A DNA stretch of 64,000 nucleotides from Chitinophaga polysaccharea (GCF_007829335.1 NZ_VIWO01000013.1:62001-126000); one strand, 5' to 3'. Shown: positions 25,792 to 34,155, counted from the first letter of the stretch. Notes: a model not told the origin generated them from the sequence alone. Numbers and translations are program-made.

Positions 25792-27183
25792 ATGAAAAGT
25801 ATTTATTCCACGTTCATGGCCTGCCTGTTTACCATGCAGCTATTTGCCAATACGATCAATATTGCCGATATGGGCGCCAAAGGAGATGGCAAAACAGACA
25901 ATACGGCGATCATTCAACGCGCGATTGAAGCCGGGGTAAACGGTACCATCATTATTCCCGCCGGCACCTTTGTCACCGGTCCACTCTTCTTAACCTCCAA
26001 CATCAGCATTTACCTGGAAAACGGCGCTACGCTGGCCGGCAGCACCCGCCTGGACACCTATCGCAAAGTGTTTGCCGGCAATGCCAAAGGACAGCCGCCA
26101 GCGTTGATTTACGGCAACAACATCGAAAACGTGACAATCTACGGCCAGGGCACCCTCGATGGACAAGGCGGGCATCCTAACTTCCAGCTGGGCGACGACA
26201 GCAAAACCGGCGCAGTACGCCCCATTCTGATTTATATCGAAAACAGCCGGCATATCAGCATCCGGGATATCCACATCCGCAACTCCGCTTACTGGGTACA
26301 GAAATACGCCAGCTGCGATGGTGTAGTGCTCAGGGGACTGAATGTTTACAGTCATTGTAATTTCAATAACGATGGCATTGATATCAACGGCAGCAAAAAC
26401 GTGATCATCTCAGATTGCCTGATCGACAGCGATGATGATGCACTCTGTTTCAAAAGCGATCATACGCTATGTGAAAACATGGTGGTATCCAATTGCGTGG
26501 TACGCAGCAACTGCAACGCCATCAAGTTTGGCACCGGCTCTGCCAGCGGTTTCAAAAACATCACGGTGTCCAACTGTGTGATACACAAGGCCAGCGATGA
26601 AAAGCGCCGCCACTGGAAGCAAGCCTTTCCCTGGATGAAGATCACGCAGGATACCACAGTCATTGCCGGCATTGCGCTCGAAGTGGTAGATGGCGGAGTA
26701 ATGGACCAGGTAATCGTATCCAATATTACCATGCAGGATGTGCAAACGCCTGTCTTTATCCGGCTGGGCGACCGGAGCCGCAAAGTAACACAGGCAGTGA
26801 GTGTGCTCAAAAATGTATCTATTCATGACGTTATCGCCACCAGTGAAAGCGCATTAACGTCTGCTGTTACGGGTATACCTGGTAGTTATATAGAGAATGT
26901 GTCCATCAGCAATGTGCAGATCAACGCTCCCGGCGGCATTGACAAAGCAGAAGAGGTAACTGCCGTGCCAGAGAATATTGCCGCATACCCGGAAAACAGG
27001 ATGTTTGGTAATATCTTACCAGCAGCTGCCTTTTATGTACGGCATGTGAAAAATATTATGTTCGATAACATCCGCGTTCATACCCGACAACCGGATAGCC
27101 GTCCGGCTTTCCGGCTGGAAGACGTTAGCGGAGCGGAGTTTAGCCGTTGCCGGCTGAATGGCCAGGTCATCACCGCCCCTTAA
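25792..27183 (+). CDS. GH28 polygalacturonase/rhamnogalacturonase-like enzyme
   Basis: A 463-residue secreted right-handed parallel beta-helix enzyme with a signal peptide (cleavage after QLFAN). It opens with the pectate-lyase-like INIADMGAKGDGKTDNTAII. GH28 catalytic Asp residues are seen in FNNDGIDINGS and DSDDDALCFKSD; the usual Gly-His-Gly is not clear, but NAIKFGT matches the R-I-K region. GH28 enzymes hydrolyse galacturonan backbones or side-chain linkages of pectin. It is convergent with the WYL gene. Confidence 0.88.
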   Translation: MKSIYSTFMACLFTMQLFANTINIADMGAKGDGKTDNTAIIQRAIEAGVNGTIIIPAGTFVTGPLFLTSNISIYLENGATLAGSTRLDTYRKVFAGNAKGQPPALIYGNNIENVTIYGQGTLDGQGGHPNFQLGDDSKTGAVRPILIYIENSRHISIRDIHIRNSAYWVQKYASCDGVVLRGLNVYSHCNFNNDGIDINGSKNVIISDCLIDSDDDALCFKSDHTLCENMVVSNCVVRSNCNAIKFGTGSASGFKNITVSNCVIHKASDEKRRHWKQAFPWMKITQDTTVIAGIALEVVDGGVMDQVIVSNITMQDVQTPVFIRLGDRSRKVTQAVSVLKNVSIHDVIATSESALTSAVTGIPGSYIENVSISNVQINAPGGIDKAEEVTAVPENIAAYPENRMFGNILPAAAFYVRHVKNIMFDNIRVHTRQPDSRPAFRLEDVSGAEFSRCRLNGQVITAP

Positions 27184-27191
27184 ATAATCGC

Positions 27192-27220
27192 CGGAGGCAT
27201 AGCCTATTTATATGCCTCCG
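27192..27220. terminator. Convergent terminator hairpin
   Basis: Perfect 10-bp arms (CGGAGGCATA and complement) with a 9-nt loop lie between the convergent GH28 and WYL genes, the right arm overlapping the last WYL codons. Confidence 0.65.
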
Positions 27221-28214
27221 CTGCCTTCTCCAGCTTATACCGGATGGCCCGGCGCAGCTTTTCCGGCGCCAGCACCTGCATCCCATTACCAAAACCCAGT
27301 ATTTCCCTTTGCAATTCCAGGTTATGCGCCACCCGTATGGAGATCGTAATACCATCCTTATCTTTCGCAATTACCTGCTGGCTATGGTGCAACGGTTTGG
27401 TAATCACATAGGGCGCGTGTTCGGCGGTTACGGCTATAATGACTTCTTCCGGAGGTAATTCCATTACGCTGGGACCAATGGTATGCTCATAGTAGGTTTC
27501 CGGCGTATGACCGTTGTTGTTAGGGAGATATAAAACGGTTTCATTGATACTTATCGCTACAATCCTGTCCAGAGCCAGCGTAGTAATAGCAGGACTATTA
27601 TCCCGGGTGCCCACTACAAACCAGCGGTTTTTGAACTCTTTCAGCCACCAGGCGTGAAACAGCATTTTAGTGGAGGCCTGCGCTTTGAACGACTGGTACT
27701 GTAGTTCCAGCACCTGTTCCTTTATGATGGCCTCATATACCAGGTGCAGATGTTCCAGCCCCTTGAGATGTTCATTTTTCTCAAAGTCAATCACCGTTTT
27801 CTGATCATGGGCAGAAGCATATACGTGTCCTTCCAGCTTTTGCACCACTTCATTCAGGTGTTTGAAATGGGAAAAGCCTTTAAACTGTTTTAGTACTTCC
27901 ACCGCTTCGGTCATCCTCGACAGGTCGTTGTCGCTCAGGGGAATGTTGGTAATGCTGTAGTCCGCGTCTTCATAGGTATAATATTTCTTTTCCACGATAA
28001 TAATGGGGGCATTGTAGCCCAACTTATCACTGCGCATCATTTGTATATCTGCCTGTAAAGTTCTGCGGCTGATGCCTTTGTCGATGCCTTCATAGTCATA
28101 CAGGGCCTCAGATACTTTGTCGATCAGGTTAGCCAATGTCCAGCGCCGGCGGCGGTTTCTGAGGCAGGCGTCGATGGTTTTGTAGCGGATTAATGCATTG
28201 CGGTTAACAGGCAT
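27204..28214 (-). CDS. WYL-domain transcriptional regulator of the Ro/TROVE locus
   Basis: A 336-residue protein with an N-terminal helix-turn-helix (about 1-75; IRYKTIDACLRNRRRRWTLA), a central helical part, a WYL domain (about 140-240; HAWWLKEFKNRWFVVGTRD, the W-Y-L-like ligand pocket) and a WCX tail (about 245-325). WYL regulators sense nucleotides, nucleic acid or small ligands and often control defence or RNA-repair genes. It is divergent from the TROVE gene with a 106-bp gap that holds a perfect palindrome, so it most likely represses or activates that gene and itself. Confidence 0.88.
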   Translation of the reverse strand: MPVNRNALIRYKTIDACLRNRRRRWTLANLIDKVSEALYDYEGIDKGISRRTLQADIQMMRSDKLGYNAPIIIVEKKYYTYEDADYSITNIPLSDNDLSRMTEAVEVLKQFKGFSHFKHLNEVVQKLEGHVYASAHDQKTVIDFEKNEHLKGLEHLHLVYEAIIKEQVLELQYQSFKAQASTKMLFHAWWLKEFKNRWFVVGTRDNSPAITTLALDRIVAISINETVLYLPNNNGHTPETYYEHTIGPSVMELPPEEVIIAVTAEHAPYVITKPLHHSQQVIAKDKDGITISIRVAHNLELQREILGFGNGMQVLAPEKLRRAIRYKLEKAAEAYK

Positions 28215-28252
28215 CTCAAAAAAATTTTCCTAAAAATATAAAAAAAATAGAA

Positions 28253-28273
28253 GTGCGCAAAAACATTGCGCAC
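28253..28273. promoter_or_regulatory. Palindromic operator candidate between WYL and TROVE genes
   Basis: Perfect 8-bp inverted arms GTGCGCAA and TTGCGCAC are separated by 5 nt. The site lies about 10 nt before a near-consensus -7 box (CATCTTTG, 28283-28290) and 48 bp before the TROVE ATG, where a dimeric regulator would control transcription. The divergent WYL regulator is the obvious candidate. Confidence 0.6.
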
Positions 28274-28320
28274 ATGCACTGACATCTTTGTATCATCAAT
28301 CACACCATAACAAACGGTAT

Positions 28321-29865
28321 ATGAAATTCAACACAACACATTGGCTACATACGGCGAAAGCGGAATACTTTCAGCCGCGTAATCATGAAGGTGCCGCTGC
28401 TTATGCAATGAGTCCTGAAATGGAACTGTATAGCAGTGTGGTAACTGCTTCTTTCAACGATCAGTTTTATGAAACAGGTGATGAACGGATGAACCGTATG
28501 TATGAGCTGATTGCGCAAACCGACCCGGTATTTGTGGCCAAACTGGCCATCTACGCCCGGGAAAAAATGTACCTGCGCAGCGTGCCGCTGGCCATGGCCG
28601 TATTGCTGGGATTCCATCATTCCGGCGATGCACTGGTAAGCACCACGGTGCGCCGTGTGGTGCAGCGAGCCGACGAAATCACGGAATTGCTCGCCTGTTA
28701 TGCAAAGATTAACTACCGCGGGCATACGAAAAAACTACATCAGCTGAGTAAACAAATACAGAAAGGGCTGGCGCAGGCATTCAACAAATTTGATGAATAC
28801 CAGTTTGCCAAATACGACCGTAAAGGAGCTGTTACCCTGAGAGATGCACTTTTCCTGGTACATCCCAAAGCGAAAGACGAGGCCCAACAGCAGCTGTTTA
28901 ATAAAATAGCACAGCGCGAACTGGCTACCCCTTATACCTGGGAAACTACCTTGTCGGCATTAGGGCAGCAGACCTTTAAATCTGACCAGGCCAAGAAAGA
29001 CGCTTTTTGCCGTACCTGGGAAATGCTGATCAGTACCAACGCACTTGGCTATATGGCTACCTTGCGTAACCTGCGTAACATGTTGGCACATGATGTGAGC
29101 AAGGCGCATATCAAACAGGTATGTGCATATTTATCAGATGAAGCAGCGGTATTATCTTCCAAACAGTTGCCGTTCCGTTTCCTGGCTGCCTACCGGGAAT
29201 TGAAATCTGTGCAGCACGGAATGACGGGCATGTTGCAGGAGGCGCTGGAAACAGCGTTAAAGATCAGCGTACAACACCTGAAAGGTTTCGACGCCAACAC
29301 CAAAGTGGTGGTAGCCTGCGACGTATCAGGATCCATGCAGCAACCGGTATCCCCCCGAAGCAAAATTCTTTGCTACGATATTGGACTTATCCTGGGTATG
29401 TTGCTGCAATACAAATCAGCGCACGTGCTATGTGGTATGTTTGGTGATACCTGGAAAACCATCGCTTTGTCAGGGAAAAATATCCTGGCCAACATAGATG
29501 AGTTCTATCGCCGCGAAGGTGAAGTCGGATATGCTACCAACGGCCATAAAGTACTGGAAGACCTGATCAAAAGGAAATACGTGGCAGATAAGATCATGTT
29601 CTTCACCGACTGTCAGCTGTGGGATTCCCAACGGGAAGCACTGGGAGACAGCCAGATTGGAGCGCAATGGATCGAGTATAAAAAAATAGCGCCCCGCGCA
29701 AAGCTATACCTGTTCGACCTTGGCGGCTACGGTAAAGCACCACTGAATATCCACGACAAAGATATTCACCTGATCGGGGGATGGAGCGATAAAGTATTTG
29801 AAGTACTGGAAGCCCTCGAAAAAGGGGAAGATGCACTGGCACATATTCAACGTACCACACTGTAG
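28321..29865 (+). CDS. rsr: TROVE-domain Ro60-like RNA-binding protein
   Basis: From the ATG at 28321 the product is 514 residues. The first 320 form the helical-repeat TROVE ring (AKLAIYAREKMYLRSVPLAMAV; TTVRRVVQRADEITELLACY; MATLRNLRNMLAH), and the rest is a von Willebrand A domain with metal site DVSGSM at about 334-339 and FFTDCQLWDS. Ro proteins bind Y RNAs on the outside of the ring and misfolded RNA ends in its hole, and with bacterial Y RNA can tether polynucleotide phosphorylase for RNA decay. The gene follows a WYL-regulator operator and is followed by three structured RNA repeats. An in-frame TTG upstream (28288) lies within the promoter and is unlikely. Confidence 0.95.
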   Translation: MKFNTTHWLHTAKAEYFQPRNHEGAAAYAMSPEMELYSSVVTASFNDQFYETGDERMNRMYELIAQTDPVFVAKLAIYAREKMYLRSVPLAMAVLLGFHHSGDALVSTTVRRVVQRADEITELLACYAKINYRGHTKKLHQLSKQIQKGLAQAFNKFDEYQFAKYDRKGAVTLRDALFLVHPKAKDEAQQQLFNKIAQRELATPYTWETTLSALGQQTFKSDQAKKDAFCRTWEMLISTNALGYMATLRNLRNMLAHDVSKAHIKQVCAYLSDEAAVLSSKQLPFRFLAAYRELKSVQHGMTGMLQEALETALKISVQHLKGFDANTKVVVACDVSGSMQQPVSPRSKILCYDIGLILGMLLQYKSAHVLCGMFGDTWKTIALSGKNILANIDEFYRREGEVGYATNGHKVLEDLIKRKYVADKIMFFTDCQLWDSQREALGDSQIGAQWIEYKKIAPRAKLYLFDLGGYGKAPLNIHDKDIHLIGGWSDKVFEVLEALEKGEDALAHIQRTTL

Positions 29866-29920
29866 CATGCATCCATTGTTTTGTTGCCCCATACATCCAT
29901 TGTACAGTTAAATTAACCTT

Positions 29921-29989
29921 GAAGAAAGGTGTCGTTGGAATGAGTTACTTCCCTTAAGAAAACACTCATCCGCTTTTTACCCTTTCTTC
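29921..29989 (+). ncRNA. Candidate Y-RNA-like RNA, unit 1
   Basis: A 69-nt unit 55 bp after the TROVE stop codon. A 9-bp closing stem (GAAGAAAGG with CCTTTCTTC) leads to an internal loop with 5' TGTCGTT and 3' CTTTTTAC, then an upper stem (ATGAGT with ACTCAT) and an 18-nt loop starting TACTTC. It shares the 5' block AGGTGYCGT and the block GTTACTTC with units 2 and 3. The shape, a long end-to-end stem with conserved internal loop and variable loop, is that of Y RNAs bound by Ro proteins. Confidence 0.75.
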
Positions 29990-29996
29990 ATCTTAT

Positions 29997-30066
29997 TAGC
30001 AGGTGTCGTTTGAACGAGTTACTTCTCTTTACAAGAACATCTCCTCGTTATCCTTTTACCCTGCTA
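29997..30066 (+). ncRNA. Candidate Y-RNA-like RNA, unit 2
   Basis: A 70-nt unit with closing stem TAGCAGG/CCTGCTA, internal loop TGTCGTTT against CCTTTTAC, upper stem AACGAG/CTCGTT and a 25-nt loop starting TTACTTC. Both stems differ from unit 1 by paired changes (for example AAAGG/CCTTT to GCAGG/CCTGC), which supports a conserved RNA fold rather than simple sequence duplication. Confidence 0.75.
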
Positions 30067-30072
30067 TATTCA

Positions 30073-30197
30073 AACAGGTGCCGTAGTTATGGGTTACTTC
30101 GCCAGGCCGGAGATGCAGGTGCAACTCCTGCTTCCGGGCAACCGGAATAGTGAATAGTAAACACCGGCCATAGTCCTGTAACGTTATTTGCCCTGTT
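30073..30197 (+). ncRNA. Candidate Y-RNA-like RNA, unit 3, with branched tRNA-like insert
   Basis: A 125-nt unit with the same frame: closing stem AACAGG/CCTGTT, 5' block AGGTGCCGT, upper stem TTATGG/CCATAG, GTTACTTC block and 3' ATTTGCCC. Its loop is expanded into a branched module: an outer stem GGCCGG/CCGGCC (30105-30110 with 30164-30169), a hairpin with 5-bp stem GCAGG/CCTGC and 7-nt loop TGCAACT (30115-30131), the geometry of a tRNA T arm, and a second hairpin TTCCGG/CCGGAA with a GCAA tetraloop (30132-30147). Some bacterial Y RNAs (YrlA) carry a tRNA-like module; this may be a related device. Confidence 0.7.
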
Positions 30198-30206
30198 ACT
30201 TTTTTT

Positions 30207-30242
30207 AAAAAGCTATCTCATAAATACATGAGGTAGCTTTTT
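30207..30242 (+). terminator. Terminator after the Y-RNA-like units
   Basis: Arms AAAAAGCTA...CTCA and TGAG...TAGCTTTTT pair around an 8-nt loop, followed by T-rich sequence, closing the TROVE and RNA transcript. Confidence 0.85.
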
Positions 30243-30326
30243 AATTTTATTGCAAAACACCGAAAACTGCCGCCGAATCCCATTTTCCAACCCCGATAAA
30301 ATTAAAAATCTAAAAAGATGAAATAT

Positions 30327-30334
30327 TACCTTTG
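30327..30334 (+). promoter_or_regulatory. Promoter -7 box of the GH27 gene
   Basis: TACCTTTG matches the Bacteroidota TAnnTTTG consensus exactly, 89 bp before the GH27 ATG. A -33 TTTG at the usual distance is not clear. Confidence 0.45.
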
Positions 30335-30422
30335 CTTCCTTTAATATAAATATCAACTGTAGGAAGCTGAAGATATCAGTACCTCAACAGTATTATCTCC
30401 CGGTGTTTTAATAAATTATGTT

Positions 30423-31622
30423 ATGAAAAAATGGCTATTTTCACTTGTTTCGTTCTTGTTCTTCCTCCATGGCCATGCGCAGCAACTGGCGCCGGTGCCT
30501 CCTATGGGCTGGATGAGCTGGAACTATTTTGCTGATAACATCAATGAAAAAGATTTACGTGAAATGGCGGATGCAATGGAGCAATCCGGAATGGTGAAAG
30601 CAGGTTATCGTTTCCTGATGATTGATGATGGCTGGCAGGGTGGCCGGGATAACAGGAATGCTATCATCCCTGACCCGGTTAAATTTCCTTCCGGCATTAA
30701 AGCGCTGGCAGCATACCTCCATCAGAAAGGTATTAAGCTAGGCATTTACTCTGATGCAGCCCCACTAACCTGCGCCGGCTACACAGCCAGTCTCCATTTC
30801 GAAGAACAGGATGCTGCCACCTTTGCCTCCTGGGATGTTGATTACCTGAAGTATGATTATTGCAATGCCCCTACCGATTCCAACACCGCGAAGCTGCGAT
30901 ACAAAACAATGGCCAATGCACTCAGGAAGAGCGGAAGGGATATCGTTTTCAGTATCTGCGAATGGGGCGATCGTAAGCCATGGTTATGGGCCGCCAATGC
31001 CGGTGGACAACTATGGCGAACTACCGGCGATGTGCGCGACAAATGGCAACGGGCGCCCGGAGAAAACAGCGGACAGGGACTGATGGAAATCCTCGATGTA
31101 AATGCAGAACTGAGCGACTATGCAGGGCCAGGCAGATGGAATGACCCTGATATGCTGATTGTGGGCTTATACGGTAAAAAAGGCCCTTCCGGCGACCTGG
31201 GAGGAATTGGATGTAATGACATTGAATACGCTTCCAATATGAGCTTATGGTGCATGATGAACGCTCCGCTGGTAGTAACCTGCGATGTGAGACATATGAA
31301 TGAAGCCACCAAACGTATCCTTCTGAATGAAGAAGCCATTGCTGTAAACCAGGACCCATTGGGTAAACAGGCCATCAGAAAAATCAAGGATAGTCAATGG
31401 AATGTACTGGTAAAACCATTGGCTAATGGCGATTATGCGGTGGCTGTGTTGAATCGCGGCCCCGAAGCAGCCAACTATTCACTGTTCTTGAAGGACATAG
31501 GTTTAACCGGAAAATATGAGATCCGTGATCTGTGGCAACACCAGGTGGTTACTTCCGGTAACAAATGGAAAGGGAAAGTATTATCGCATGAAACCCGCCT
31601 TTTCAGATTGAAAAAAGTATAG
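30423..31622 (+). CDS. GH27 alpha-galactosidase
   Basis: A 399-residue secreted enzyme with a signal peptide (cleavage after HGHAQ). The TIM barrel begins PPMGWMSWNYFADN and YRFLMIDDGWQGGRD. The nucleophile Asp is in VDYLKYDYCNAP (about residue 145), and the acid/base Asp is in GRWNDPDMLIVG (about 240). A C-terminal beta domain ends at about 399. It removes terminal alpha-galactose from galactomannan, raffinose-type sugars or other glycans by a retaining mechanism. Single-gene unit ending at a bidirectional terminator. Confidence 0.95.
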   Translation: MKKWLFSLVSFLFFLHGHAQQLAPVPPMGWMSWNYFADNINEKDLREMADAMEQSGMVKAGYRFLMIDDGWQGGRDNRNAIIPDPVKFPSGIKALAAYLHQKGIKLGIYSDAAPLTCAGYTASLHFEEQDAATFASWDVDYLKYDYCNAPTDSNTAKLRYKTMANALRKSGRDIVFSICEWGDRKPWLWAANAGGQLWRTTGDVRDKWQRAPGENSGQGLMEILDVNAELSDYAGPGRWNDPDMLIVGLYGKKGPSGDLGGIGCNDIEYASNMSLWCMMNAPLVVTCDVRHMNEATKRILLNEEAIAVNQDPLGKQAIRKIKDSQWNVLVKPLANGDYAVAVLNRGPEAANYSLFLKDIGLTGKYEIRDLWQHQVVTSGNKWKGKVLSHETRLFRLKKV

Positions 31623-31645
31623 CTTCGCCATATTACCAGTTAGTA

Positions 31646-31689
31646 AACAAACAGGCCGCCTCATAAAATATGGAGGCGGCCTGTTTGTT
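31646..31689. terminator. Bidirectional terminator
   Basis: Perfect 17-bp arms (AACAAACAGGCCGCCTC and complement) with a 10-nt loop lie between the convergent GH27 and GH5 genes. Confidence 0.88.
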
Positions 31690-31691
31690 CT

Positions 31692-33167
31692 TTATAACTT
31701 CTGAATCAACCATTGCTGGTTCCTTCCTCCATTCAGGTACCACTGAATAATACCTGCGCCATTAGCTGTAGAAGCGCCATTTACATCCAATGATTGACTA
31801 CTGTTTTTATTGATGACTTCATAGTAACCGAACCCGATGTCGATGATCTGCCACTGCTGGTTAGCGCCACCCCAATAATCCCATTGAATAATATTTGCGC
31901 CAGCAGCAGTTGAAATACCGTTTACGTCCAACGCCTTGCCACTGTTGCGATTCAGGATATTGGCGTACCCGCCGCCTACTGACGTGATTTTCCATTGCTG
32001 GTTATTGCCGCCCCAATAGTCCCATTGTACAATATTACCGCCATTAGCTGTGGAGGACCCATTTACATCCAACCCTTTATTACTCTGGCGGCAAACAACC
32101 TTATACCAGGCGTTGGCATCGAAGCTACCCAACGGGATAGCAATGGCATTTCCTCCCCAGGCATATTGCAGGCGGGAAAAGCCGGAAGTATTGTTTACCG
32201 TCAACGTAGTACCGCTTAGCGTAAACAGGCTATAACCATCGCCGTTCCTTAATGCCGGCCAATATACGCAGCCCAGTCCCCTGGCCCTTACGCGGTTGGT
32301 CATCCCCTGGAAATAAGCGATTTCCCGGTCGCTGCCAGGCGCGCCCAGGTAATCTTTGCCATTGGTCATCGGGATACCGAACTCCGTAACGATCGTACGA
32401 TCGGGATAGGCCAGGCCTTCGATGGCAGATTCCCAGTCGGCTACGGTGGTTTTGTTGTTATCAAACCAGGTATAATTATGATAAGACAACAAACAGGTGT
32501 TCAGGCGACTGTCGGCGCCCACCGCATTTACATCGGTAGCATACCCAACACCATCCAGCAGTACACGGCCATGCGGAATAGCGGGATAGTTGGTTAACCA
32601 TTGGGCATACAGGTTGTTGAGATTGGCGGTGCTGTAACCATGCGGTTCATTAAACACTTCGAAGTACACATTGGCCGTATTACCATACTTGCTGGTAATC
32701 GTTTGCCACATGTTCCAGAAGTCGGTGAGATTATCCACGATGCCATCGCGGGAGCTGGCGCCCTCCCAATAGCAAAGGATCACGTTCATACCTTTGCCCA
32801 CTGCGTCATCGATAGCGCCGGTATAGGAGCCCCACCACGACTGCAATACAGAAGGTGGGTTTACGGGCATACGTACGGTGTTAATACCTTGTTGCTGAAA
32901 ATAGGCAAGGATATTACCTGCCTTGGCTTTAGTGGTGGCGTAGTCGTCGCCGGTAATCAGCCCGCTGGGTACTACGGCGCCATCGACAAAATTATCGTTG
33001 GGATCGGCCCAGTTGCCTCCTTTGAAAGCAGCAGTGGAACTCAGGGCAAGCGTTGCGTGCACAGAGGGAGGCGCCACAGTACTCCCGGCCAGGGTACGGT
33101 TCATTTCTTTTTTACAGCTCCAGGCAAAAAAGCAAAGCAACAGGATAACAACAGAAGGATTTTTCAT
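31692..33167 (-). CDS. GH5 glycosidase with ricin-type lectin domain (lipoprotein)
   Basis: A 491-residue lipoprotein (signal ending CFFAWSCKK). Residues about 50-345 form a GH5 barrel: acid/base Glu in VYFEVFNEPHGYS, nucleophile Glu in RTIVTEFGIP, plus NTVRMPVNPP and LLSYHNYTWF. Residues about 355-491 are three ricin B-like repeats with LDVNGxSTANG and IIQWDYWGGxNQQW, which bind sugars. GH5 members cut beta-1,4 glucans, mannans or related chains; the exact subfamily is not resolved. Likely anchored to the outer membrane. The AraC gene follows upstream on the same strand but with its own gap of 91 bp. Confidence 0.9.
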   Translation of the reverse strand: MKNPSVVILLLCFFAWSCKKEMNRTLAGSTVAPPSVHATLALSSTAAFKGGNWADPNDNFVDGAVVPSGLITGDDYATTKAKAGNILAYFQQQGINTVRMPVNPPSVLQSWWGSYTGAIDDAVGKGMNVILCYWEGASSRDGIVDNLTDFWNMWQTITSKYGNTANVYFEVFNEPHGYSTANLNNLYAQWLTNYPAIPHGRVLLDGVGYATDVNAVGADSRLNTCLLSYHNYTWFDNNKTTVADWESAIEGLAYPDRTIVTEFGIPMTNGKDYLGAPGSDREIAYFQGMTNRVRARGLGCVYWPALRNGDGYSLFTLSGTTLTVNNTSGFSRLQYAWGGNAIAIPLGSFDANAWYKVVCRQSNKGLDVNGSSTANGGNIVQWDYWGGNNQQWKITSVGGGYANILNRNSGKALDVNGISTAAGANIIQWDYWGGANQQWQIIDIGFGYYEVINKNSSQSLDVNGASTANGAGIIQWYLNGGRNQQWLIQKL

Positions 33168-33258
33168 AAACTGGGTTTTATTGGATGTTAAGAAATATCG
33201 TGGATTGAGTTAACACCGGGCGAATGGCCGAAGTGCTGATAAATCACTGCATCGGGTA

Positions 33259-34155
33259 CTACCGTGGCGAGCGGCCTGTTTTCCGGAACACAGCAGGCGT
33301 GCTGCCTGCATGTTGCTTGAAGAAGGCCGTGAAATAATTGGCAGATTCAAAATTCAGTTCGTAGGCAATTTCTTTGATCGTTTTGCCGGAGCTGAGCAAC
33401 AGCTCTTTGGCTTTCTGCGCCCTGATCTGTTGCTGGTACTGCGCGGGCGACAAACCGGTATACTCTTTAAACATCCGCCGGAACCAGGAGTAGCTCATAT
33501 GCAACCGCTCCGCCAATGCCTCGGGGGTATAGCTGCCATCGGGGTTTTCCCGTATGAGTAGCCTGGCCTTTTCTATTTTTGCCGCTACCTGCTGATTTTG
33601 AAACTGGTGATTGCGGGTGGCAAAGTAAACTGCGCCAAGCATGTGGAGCGCAATACCGGAAATGGCCTGCTGATAACCAGGCCGTTCTTCCGTAGCCAGT
33701 GTAAGCACTTGCCGGAAAAGGTCTACCAGTTGCTCATTAAATCCTACGGGATGCAATGCTGTGTGGCTGTTGAAAAAATCGTAGTGGGTCAACTGATCCG
33801 GCACTTGTCCCCGGAAGCCCAGCCAATACGTATCCCAGCCCGTATCTGCTGCCGGCATATAACTATGCCATTCACCGGGAAACAACAATAACATTGTTCC
33901 TTCTGCTACGTAAGTATTTTGCTGCTGCGCATTGCTGAAATAACCGCCTCCCCGGGTAACATAAATGAGCTGGTATTCCGGCAATACTCTTCCTTTTTCG
34001 GGGTGAAACCAATAACGGGAAGGATGTTCCGGTGAAGGATACCTGCTATTGGGAGAAATGTACTGGTAGCCTACGGTGGTAACTGTAAGTCCCCAATGCA
34101 TGTCTGCATCATTGACAGTGAGATATTTGATATGTGAAGCAGGGGTCTTCTTCAT
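33259..34155 (-). CDS. AraC-family regulator with cupin sensor
   Basis: From the ATG at 34153-34155 the product is 298 residues: an AraC_binding cupin domain (about 45-165; EYQLIYVTRGGGYFSN, LLLFPGEWHSYMP) and a double HTH (about 195-295; YTPEALAERLHMSYSWFRRMF, IKEIAYELNFESANYFTAFFK). Most likely a sugar-responsive activator. It is divergent from the sugar isomerase gene across 170 bp and followed by GH5, so either could be its target. Confidence 0.9.
   Translation of the reverse strand: MKKTPASHIKYLTVNDADMHWGLTVTTVGYQYISPNSRYPSPEHPSRYWFHPEKGRVLPEYQLIYVTRGGGYFSNAQQQNTYVAEGTMLLLFPGEWHSYMPAADTGWDTYWLGFRGQVPDQLTHYDFFNSHTALHPVGFNEQLVDLFRQVLTLATEERPGYQQAISGIALHMLGAVYFATRNHQFQNQQVAAKIEKARLLIRENPDGSYTPEALAERLHMSYSWFRRMFKEYTGLSPAQYQQQIRAQKAKELLLSSGKTIKEIAYELNFESANYFTAFFKQHAGSTPAVFRKTGRSPR

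Noticed and set aside
28288..28320. Upstream TTG start for the TROVE protein
   Set aside because: It lies on the -7 box region and adds no conserved residues; the ATG at 28321 begins the family's normal N-terminus.
29871..29913. Direct repeat CATCCATTGT just after the TROVE stop
   Set aside because: Two 10-nt copies only, no wider pattern; probably chance or slippage.
30115..30131. A tRNA gene, because of a 5-bp stem with 7-nt loop
   Set aside because: The loop TGCAACT lacks the invariant TTC, and there is no anticodon arm or CCA-ready acceptor. It fits better as part of the third Y-RNA-like unit.
29921..30197. CRISPR array, because of three similar units in tandem
   Set aside because: The units differ in length (69, 70 and 125 nt), the conserved parts are split inside each unit, and stems covary; no cas genes are present.
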